Below are positions 1 through 4,639 of a DNA stretch of 5,892 bases, one piece after another. Position numbers and translations under genes: made by a program. The stretch covers positions 1-5,892 of the forward strand of contig DDYM01000053.1 in NCBI GenBank assembly GCA_002347985.1, written 5' to 3'. This stretch comes from Bacteroidetes bacterium UBA2234 (GTDB lineage: Bacteria > Bacteroidota > Bacteroidia > NS11-12g > UBA955). Numbering within the stretch: the first letter of the stretch is position 1; each line of letters opens with the position of its first letter. The notes below the pieces were generated by a model. The model was not told the DNA's origin. It saw only the letters and a program-made list of their open reading frames with translations, and made no database searches.

Positions 1-68
1 GAAATCAAAGCCTTGTCAAATCCCATTCTACGACTTGCACCGCCGGCCAATACCAATCCCGCGATCAT
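1..68 (-). CDS. mobA: MobA-type molybdenum cofactor guanylyltransferase, N-terminal fragment (cut by window edge)
   Basis: Only the first 22 codons are inside the window; the gene continues past position 1. The visible peptide begins MIAGLVLAGGASRRMGFDKA. The stretch LAGGASRRMGFDKAL (residues 7-21) is the nucleotide-binding signature LAGGxSRRMGxDKAL of MobA, the cytoplasmic enzyme that transfers GMP from GTP to molybdopterin to make the guanine dinucleotide form of the molybdenum cofactor. The start is the ATG at 68-66. It is the only ATG in this frame before an upstream in-frame stop at 95-93. It overlaps the TGA of the preceding asmA-like gene as ATGA (68-65), so translation by termination-reinitiation is likely. 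No Shine-Dalgarno sequence is obvious beyond a GGGG just upstream. Alternatives are a MocA-like cytidylyltransferase or another small nucleotidyltransferase of the same fold, but the RRMG-DKAL spelling favours MobA. The identification rests on 22 residues only. Confidence 0.8.
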   Translation of the reverse strand, partial: MIAGLVLAGGASRRMGFDKALI

Positions 69-2953
69 TTCCCCAAAGCAGTCGTTGTCTTTTTACTCAA
101 CTTCTCCGCCTCGAGATGCGCCGCCTCCTCTATTTGCGTGGCCTTTTCATTCGCCTCCTTTTCAATCTTATCCGCCTTGGCATTGCCTTCCGCCTCGGTT
201 TTATCGGCCAACTTATAACCTTCCGCCCGTGCCGCACTTGCCTTCTTCTCAGCCGTTTTCAATAACTTCTCTGTGAGGCCTCGAGCAATTTTTTTCTTGA
301 TCGGATCCCCCGCCGCTGCCACCATCGCATCGGCCTCCTTCTGGGCATTCTCCATCGCCAAATTGTATGCCTGATCCGTTTTGCTGCGCTGCTCATTCGC
401 TAAGTTTTTGGCCGCCTGTCTCACCTGCTCCGCCTGCTGTTTGGCCGCCTGTCTCAATTGCTCCGCCTTCTGACTTGCCTCACGGTTGATTTTCTCCAAC
501 TTTTGGTTCATCTCGTCCGTAATCTTGTTTTTCGCCTTGTCGATCAGCGGTTTTGCGTACTGCTGACCTACGCCGCGCCAATCAATCGACATCCTAGGTT
601 GCTTCACATCGCCCTCAATCACAAACGGTACCACCTTGCCTTTCACCAACATCTTTCCGCCCAAATGCAACTGCTTGTTTAAGTCCATGTAACCGCCCAT
701 TTTCATCGACGCCTCCTTTGGCAAAGCCACCGAAATCGAATCTTTTAATGTGAGCTTCCCATTTTCAATCGCAAATCCCGCCTTGGTTGGCTTCAAGGCC
801 AATTTCGCGTCTTTACCCCATTGCAATTGCTTGGCTGCATCGCCCATCCAAGTGGGAACATCCAACTGGCCGCTGAATAAGTCAAACAACCCCGCGGCTG
901 TTAATGAACCCCAGTCGGGCGACAAAGTAGGTGAGAAACTCAATCCCGCCGTGGTTTGTAAGTTAGCCAATCCTTGAATCCTGCCCAAAATGGGTGCAAA
1001 TTCTTTCACCAAACTTAGCGTATTGGCAATGTCCGATGGGTTGGCATTCAAAATATTGAAATCGGTGGTAAACTGCGGCTTGCCACCCAAAGGATAACTG
1101 TAGGCCATATTTCGCAATTCCACTTTAGAGCCCAAGAATAAGGCTGACAAGGGGTTGACAGCGACTTTGCCATTGGCGACTTCAACTTTGGCGGTGGCTT
1201 GTTGAAATTTATAATCTTGGAAAAGGAGTTGGTTGACGTTCATGTTGAGCATCAAATTGAGGTTGTCTGGGATGCGCGGAGCCGATGTTGTTGTCTCAGT
1301 GCTAGGCGCCGCTGCGGCATCGTTTTCATTCCCGGCGGGAGCATCCGTTTTGGTATTTCCGCCGGACGCATCTTCGCTCATCGAAGCCATCCATTCGTTT
1401 AAATCGATGCTTGCGCTGTTCACAATGAGAGAACCAGTCAGGGTTTCATGGTTCAAATAATACCCCAACATATTTTGCAATTTCCCGTTCAGGCTCATGG
1501 CGGATTTTCCGTATTGAATTCCTTCGCCCAACACCGCAAAATCACTCGGACTAACGCTCATCGATAGCGATTTCATTGAAAGAGGCAGTGTGCCCACAGC
1601 ATTGTATTTGATTTGATTCAAGGCGATATCGCCGCTGGCTTGTAAATCGTTGATTTGTTTTTTCGCAACAGCGCTATAATGGCCGTCGAACGCAAAATGG
1701 GCTTTTACCTCACCCGAAATGTCTGTGCCCGACTCCAAGGGAATCAATTTTTTCCATTCATCCAAATGAAGATCGATGTCGATTTTCCCCTTCGCATAAG
1801 GATCGCTGATTGGTGTTTTCATATCCAATTCCACCGAAATGGGATCCCCGCTCAAATTGGCTTTCAACGGAGCAATCACAACATGGGTGTTGTCTGGGTT
1901 GCCATCGGTGTTGTCCATCAAGAAGTTAAGTTCTATGTTGCTGGCGTTGGCGGGCATTCCGGGGTATTGGAAGCCGGCCTTGGCGACATTGATTTCGGCG
2001 TGGGTTGATGGCATTCTTACATCGTCCATGATGCCTTTCATCAGGAAAACGAGTTTCAAACTGCCCGATGCTTTCACGTCGGCAAAATTCTCTGTGTAAC
2101 AGCCGGGGACAACGCTGAGAAAGGATTTGAAATCGCTGTTTGGTGTGCGAACATCGATATCCATGTCCATGTCTTTTTCGCGCATTTCCACCCAACCTTT
2201 GGCTTGTAATGGCAACGCATTGATATTGAAGTTGTTATCGGCAAAACCAAATCGCATCTTTTTCAGGTCCATGTCGATGTCTGTATTCGCATCCACTTTG
2301 GCCTTGCTTAACATTGTCATTCCCGCATACGACATCGTAAATTGGTCGATTAGCAGATCATTTTTTAGCGTAAAAACTTCGTTGGCAAAATCTCCCTTGG
2401 CATGCCAGTTGAGGCCGTTGCTGGTGATTTCGAAATCCAGCGAATGGTCTATATAGTGCAACCGCGTATTTTCGATAGAAAGGTCGTTTATTTTGATCGC
2501 AACGGGTGCTGCGGTGGTGTCTTGGGGCGTAGCTCCGGCGGTTGTATCGGGTTTTGCGAGGTCGAAGTTGGCCGCCCCGCTCTTCAAAAAGATGATTTGG
2601 GCTCTTGCGTCTGAGATCGCGATTTTTCTTACTACGATGGTTTCGCCTTTCCATATGGAGGCCAGATCCAAAACCACGCGGAGGTTCTTCGCATCGATGA
2701 GGGTATCATGGGCAAAAGAATCCACGCCAACCACTTTTACATCGTTGAGGCCGAGGCTGAGGTTTGGGAAATTGCGGATGAGGCTGAGAGAGACATCGTC
2801 GTTGAAACTCACTTTCGCATTGAGGTTGTTATTGGCTGCTACTTTTACGGCACTTACAATTTTGCCTTTGAATGCGAAGGGCAATAGCAGTAGGAGGGCC
2901 AGAAGCGAAGCGAGGCTGATTCCGGTGATTTTTGCGATTTTTTTGAAATTCAT
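65..2953 (-). CDS. AsmA-family envelope protein with 11-residue-repeat C-terminal tail
   Basis: A 962-residue protein of the AsmA family. Members are anchored in the inner membrane with a large periplasmic body and are linked to outer-membrane lipid homeostasis; the wider AsmA/TamB/YhdP group is thought to bridge phospholipids between membranes. Residues 1-9 are basic (MNFKKIAKI) and residues 10-28 form a Leu-rich membrane anchor. An AsmA N-terminal region follows, with alternating hydrophobic/polar beta-type sequence (about 30-520). The AsmA C-terminal region lies at about 565-800. Two low-complexity Ala/Thr/Pro/Asp linkers interrupt it, near 135-150 and 524-563. From about 803 to the end the protein is charged, Ala/Lys/Glu/Gln-rich and helical, with 11-residue periodicity (for example AEQLRQAAKQQ followed by AEQVRQAAKNL). 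The ATG start at 2953 gives a clean membrane anchor; the leader has no Shine-Dalgarno sequence. The gene starts 25 bp after the DUF3089 gene and overlaps mobA by 4 bp, suggesting an operon. Its exact substrate is unknown. Confidence 0.9.
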   Translation of the reverse strand: MNFKKIAKITGISLASLLALLLLLPFAFKGKIVSAVKVAANNNLNAKVSFNDDVSLSLIRNFPNLSLGLNDVKVVGVDSFAHDTLIDAKNLRVVLDLASIWKGETIVVRKIAISDARAQIIFLKSGAANFDLAKPDTTAGATPQDTTAAPVAIKINDLSIENTRLHYIDHSLDFEITSNGLNWHAKGDFANEVFTLKNDLLIDQFTMSYAGMTMLSKAKVDANTDIDMDLKKMRFGFADNNFNINALPLQAKGWVEMREKDMDMDIDVRTPNSDFKSFLSVVPGCYTENFADVKASGSLKLVFLMKGIMDDVRMPSTHAEINVAKAGFQYPGMPANASNIELNFLMDNTDGNPDNTHVVIAPLKANLSGDPISVELDMKTPISDPYAKGKIDIDLHLDEWKKLIPLESGTDISGEVKAHFAFDGHYSAVAKKQINDLQASGDIALNQIKYNAVGTLPLSMKSLSMSVSPSDFAVLGEGIQYGKSAMSLNGKLQNMLGYYLNHETLTGSLIVNSASIDLNEWMASMSEDASGGNTKTDAPAGNENDAAAAPSTETTTSAPRIPDNLNLMLNMNVNQLLFQDYKFQQATAKVEVANGKVAVNPLSALFLGSKVELRNMAYSYPLGGKPQFTTDFNILNANPSDIANTLSLVKEFAPILGRIQGLANLQTTAGLSFSPTLSPDWGSLTAAGLFDLFSGQLDVPTWMGDAAKQLQWGKDAKLALKPTKAGFAIENGKLTLKDSISVALPKEASMKMGGYMDLNKQLHLGGKMLVKGKVVPFVIEGDVKQPRMSIDWRGVGQQYAKPLIDKAKNKITDEMNQKLEKINREASQKAEQLRQAAKQQAEQVRQAAKNLANEQRSKTDQAYNLAMENAQKEADAMVAAAGDPIKKKIARGLTEKLLKTAEKKASAARAEGYKLADKTEAEGNAKADKIEKEANEKATQIEEAAHLEAEKLSKKTTTALGK
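410..475 (-). repeat. 33-bp tandem direct repeat inside the AsmA tail
   Basis: Positions 410-442 and 443-475 are two adjacent 33-bp copies. Both begin ggccgcctgtctca and share tgctccgcct further in, with a few substitutions between them. They encode residues 838-848 and 827-837 of the AsmA-like protein, KQQAEQVRQAA and SQKAEQLRQAA, which are two adjacent 11-residue helical repeats. The exact 11-codon length keeps the frame and fits expansion of a coiled-coil segment by tandem duplication. Confidence 0.8.
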
Positions 2954-2969
2954 GGGATGTATCGTTCTA

Positions 2970-2977
2970 CAAAAATA
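2970..2977 (-). promoter_or_regulatory. Possible Bacteroidota -7 element before the asmA-like gene
   Basis: On the minus strand this octamer reads TATTTTTG, a full match to the Bacteroidota -7 consensus TAnnTTTG, and it ends 16 bp before the asmA-like ATG. No TTG sits at the expected distance for a -33 element, and the sequence is A/T-rich, so chance occurrence is quite possible. If real, it would give the asmA-like gene its own short-leader transcript in addition to read-through from the DUF3089 gene. Confidence 0.25.
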
Positions 2978-2978
2978 A

Positions 2979-4016
2979 TCAATGATGGTGGAGCATAAAC
3001 GTGTTTACTCGGTTAAGTGCATTTTGTCTCACATCCAAATAAAATAAGTTGATATCGCCGATGTGGTAATTGGGGTTGGTGTAAAATCGACTTCCAGGAA
3101 ATTTTGGCTTGGTGATCCAGAGAATTCCGCCGTGAACTTGGGCATCGCAAATGTGGGGCAAGGTATTCGAAAAGGGCCTGAGCACGGCACCCATTTGTTT
3201 TGATTTGTCGATGTAACTCTCGTTGAGTTCCCAACTGATTGGGTTTACGCAAACGGCACGCTCCAAAGCCAGAGGATAATAGGGCGGAACAAAGCCTCTT
3301 TCGTAGCTGCTCCAGCTCAGAAAGCACCCTGTGGCGGAATCATTGGCACAGGCCGGAAGACCGGGCAAAGAATCGTAGGGGACAGGCATGCCAACCAGAT
3401 AGGCGGCCACCAGTTGCTGCTGAAGCGGCGTTCCCAAAATATGTTCTTTGATGATGCGTGCTGCGTGTATCGTGCCTTGGCTGTGCGATGCGATAATGAT
3501 GGGTCTACCTTGGTTCCAGTGTGCGAGGTAGTACAAAAAGGCTTGTTCCACATCATTGTATGCAGTGTCCAAAGCGGCTTGTTTGTCGTCCTTGTGCGAT
3601 GTGAGGAATACCGAATAATGGGCCTGGCGGTAGCGCGGTGCATAGATTTTGCCGGCGGCGTTGAAGGCGGAGGCTTGGTATCGAATCGGACTTTCGTCAA
3701 CCACTTTGTTTAGGCCCGCATCGCGAAGGTCTTGATTCCAAATGAATTCGGTTTTGGGTTCCTCGGTATAGGTTGTGGGGTGGATGAAAAACACGTCGGC
3801 CTGGGCATCGTTTTGGTTGTTTTGGAGTCCTCGCGGACAGTCATCGGCGGGGTCGTTTTTTGATGGCAGGGCGCTCCAGTGCTCCGGTTGGGCGTAGTTG
3901 GGCGGGGGCGGACAGGGGCAGGTTGAAAATCGCTTCACATTGCAATAGCCTTGGCCGAAAGCGTCTGGGACGATCACCAAGAGTGCGCTGAGAAGGAGGG
4001 AGAATCTTGCAGACAT
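2979..4016 (-). CDS. Exported DUF3089-family alpha/beta-hydrolase-like protein
   Basis: A 345-residue protein of the DUF3089 family, whose biochemical role is not established. Residues 1-21 form a signal peptide (hydrophobic core SLLLSALLVIV, likely cleavage after AFG). C25 does not sit in a lipobox, so a soluble or surface-exported protein is expected rather than a lipoprotein. Family landmarks are DVFFIHPTTY (74-83), IYAPRYRQA (124-132), the nucleophile elbow SHSQG (177-181, candidate nucleophile Ser179), the paired cysteines C223 and C231 with GCFLSW, VCVNPISW (255-262), and the C-terminal YHIGDINLFYLDVR (317-330). His318 and Asp321 there are candidate catalytic partners (inference). There are eight cysteines (25, 33, 35, 60, 223, 231, 256, 290), with a CPCPPPP run at 33-39, which suggests disulfides in the periplasm or outside the cell. 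The protein ends in MLHHH. An esterase- or lipase-like activity is plausible but unproven. It is the first gene of the minus-strand string, 25 bp before the asmA-like gene. Confidence 0.87.
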   Translation of the reverse strand: MSARFSLLLSALLVIVPDAFGQGYCNVKRFSTCPCPPPPNYAQPEHWSALPSKNDPADDCPRGLQNNQNDAQADVFFIHPTTYTEEPKTEFIWNQDLRDAGLNKVVDESPIRYQASAFNAAGKIYAPRYRQAHYSVFLTSHKDDKQAALDTAYNDVEQAFLYYLAHWNQGRPIIIASHSQGTIHAARIIKEHILGTPLQQQLVAAYLVGMPVPYDSLPGLPACANDSATGCFLSWSSYERGFVPPYYPLALERAVCVNPISWELNESYIDKSKQMGAVLRPFSNTLPHICDAQVHGGILWITKPKFPGSRFYTNPNYHIGDINLFYLDVRQNALNRVNTFMLHHH

Positions 4017-4041
4017 AGATAAATGGAGACGAGTTTTTATT

Positions 4042-4049
4042 TATATTCG
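4042..4049 (+). promoter_or_regulatory. Possible -7 element for the small membrane protein gene
   Basis: TATATTCG matches seven of eight positions of TAnnTTTG and lies 15 bp before the ATG at 4065. It would give a leader of only about 9 bases. No matching -33 TTG is seen. It would be interleaved with the candidate minus-strand box at 4052-4059, so the two promoters would overlap within the 48-bp spacer 4017-4064. Confidence 0.22.
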
Positions 4050-4051
4050 TT

Positions 4052-4059
4052 CAAAAATA
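4052..4059 (-). promoter_or_regulatory. Possible -7 element for the DUF3089-asmA-mobA string
   Basis: The minus-strand octamer is TATTTTTG, matching TAnnTTTG in full. It lies 35 bp before the DUF3089 start codon, which would leave a leader of roughly 28 bases. No TTG is found at the usual -33 spacing. The same TTATTTTTG string also precedes the asmA-like gene. The position in a 48-bp divergent spacer makes a promoter here necessary, but this exact box is only a candidate. Confidence 0.35.
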
Positions 4060-4064
4060 ACACT

Positions 4065-4496
4065 ATGTATACTGGTTTGGTTCACGTGCACAATTTGTTG
4101 CGTTGGGTGATAGTAATCACCTTGGTTTGGTCTTTATTAAATGCTTTCAAGGGCAAGAATGGAAAAGAAACCCTAATTCTGATGATATCTTCACATGTGA
4201 TGTTGTTGGTGGGTTTGATTCAGTGGTTTGGCGGCGATTGGGGTCTAAAGCAAATCAAGAATTTGGGAATGGGCGAGGCGATGAAAAACGCAGCGATCCG
4301 CTTTTTTGCGGTAGAACATTCTTTGATGATGATTATCGCGGTGGCGTTGATTACGATTGCGCATCGTTCGGCGAAAGCAAATAAGCCCAATACAAAATGG
4401 TTTTTGTTGGCTGCCTTGCTAATCATTTTGATGATGATGCCAGGACCTTGGAAATCAGATCCAGCTTTGCAGCGCGGTTTGTTCCCAGGTGCGTAG
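4065..4496 (+). CDS. Small four-helix membrane protein, cytochrome b-like family of Bacteroidota
   Basis: A 143-residue integral membrane protein with four hydrophobic segments at about 12-27, 36-54, 80-99 and 112-126. It begins MYTGLVHVHNLLRW, the usual opening of a small Bacteroidota membrane-protein family that databases sometimes label 'cytochrome B'. Other family-like stretches are MGEAMKNAAIRFFAVEHSLMMI (in the region 69-90) and the C-terminal MPGPW. Histidines lie at 7, 9, 44 (helix 2), 85 (helix 3) and 100. Paired helix histidines could bind heme, as in b561-type proteins, but this is inference and there is no CxxCH motif. The start at 4065 is preferred over an in-frame ATG at 4023. 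The later start matches the family opening, follows an A-rich leader (CAAAAATAACACT), and leaves 48 bp for divergent promoters. The upstream ATG would sit 6 bp from the opposite gene's start codon. The function is unknown. Confidence 0.83.
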   Translation: MYTGLVHVHNLLRWVIVITLVWSLLNAFKGKNGKETLILMISSHVMLLVGLIQWFGGDWGLKQIKNLGMGEAMKNAAIRFFAVEHSLMMIIAVALITIAHRSAKANKPNTKWFLLAALLIILMMMPGPWKSDPALQRGLFPGA

Positions 4497-4639
4497 AAAA
4501 GTACTGGAGTGTATTCGTTTGAATAAAGTCAGCTGACGAAAATGCTATGGTTTTTTCGCTCAATCTGACAAGTTTGCATTCATTGACCTCGTGAATCGCT
4601 AGATCTCGGTTTGGCAACATTTTTGTTTCTCGCTCTGCC
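4497..4639. other. Intergenic stretch between the membrane protein and htrA genes
   Basis: No coding sequence or RNA gene is recognised in these 143 bases. They hold a short inverted repeat (TATTC at 4512-4516, GAATA at 4521-4525, 4-base loop), a perfect 10-bp palindrome at 4528-4537, and a weak A/T stem (CGAAAA at 4537-4542, TTTTCG at 4553-4558) next to a T run. CATTTTTG at 4618-4625, seven of eight to the TAnnTTTG consensus, ends 14 bp before the htrA ATG. A separate htrA promoter is therefore plausible, and no convincing strong terminator is visible. Confidence 0.4.
4528..4537. promoter_or_regulatory. 10-bp perfect palindrome, possible operator half-site pair
   Basis: GTCAGCTGAC is perfectly self-complementary and lies about 100 bp upstream of the htrA start codon. 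It has no loop, so it suits a dimeric DNA-binding protein better than an RNA hairpin. No regulator is encoded in the window, and a 10-bp palindrome can arise by chance, so regulatory meaning is only a possibility. Confidence 0.2.

Noticed and set aside
13..276. Plus-strand Pro-rich open frames at the left edge
   Set aside because: The Pro/Pro-Ser richness is the complement of the Ala/Lys/Glu-rich coiled-coil codons of the asmA-like gene and of the mobA start.
1655..2008. 117-codon plus-strand open frame within the asmA-like gene
   Set aside because: It is antisense to a well-supported 962-residue protein and shows no family features or leader.
2154..2175. Short repeated catgtc units suggesting a repeat element
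   Set aside because: They encode the DMDMDID stretch of the AsmA-like protein and are too short to be more than a local codon repeat.
2493..2978. 161-codon plus-strand open frame opposite the asmA N-terminus
   Set aside because: It mirrors the membrane-anchor and AsmA N-terminal codons and has no independent support.
3317..3700. 127-codon minus-strand frame inside the DUF3089 gene
   Set aside because: It is the same strand in another frame, wholly inside a gene with clear family motifs; it is a frame shadow, not evidence of a frameshift.
4023..4064. In-frame upstream ATG adding 14 residues to the small membrane protein
   Set aside because: It would leave 6 bp between divergent start codons and adds a stretch not expected in the family; MYTGL at 4065 fits better.
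4537..4558. Weak stem CGAAAA/TTTTCG with a T run as an intrinsic terminator
   Set aside because: The stem is six mostly A/T pairs and the T run is part of the stem, so a working terminator is not supported.
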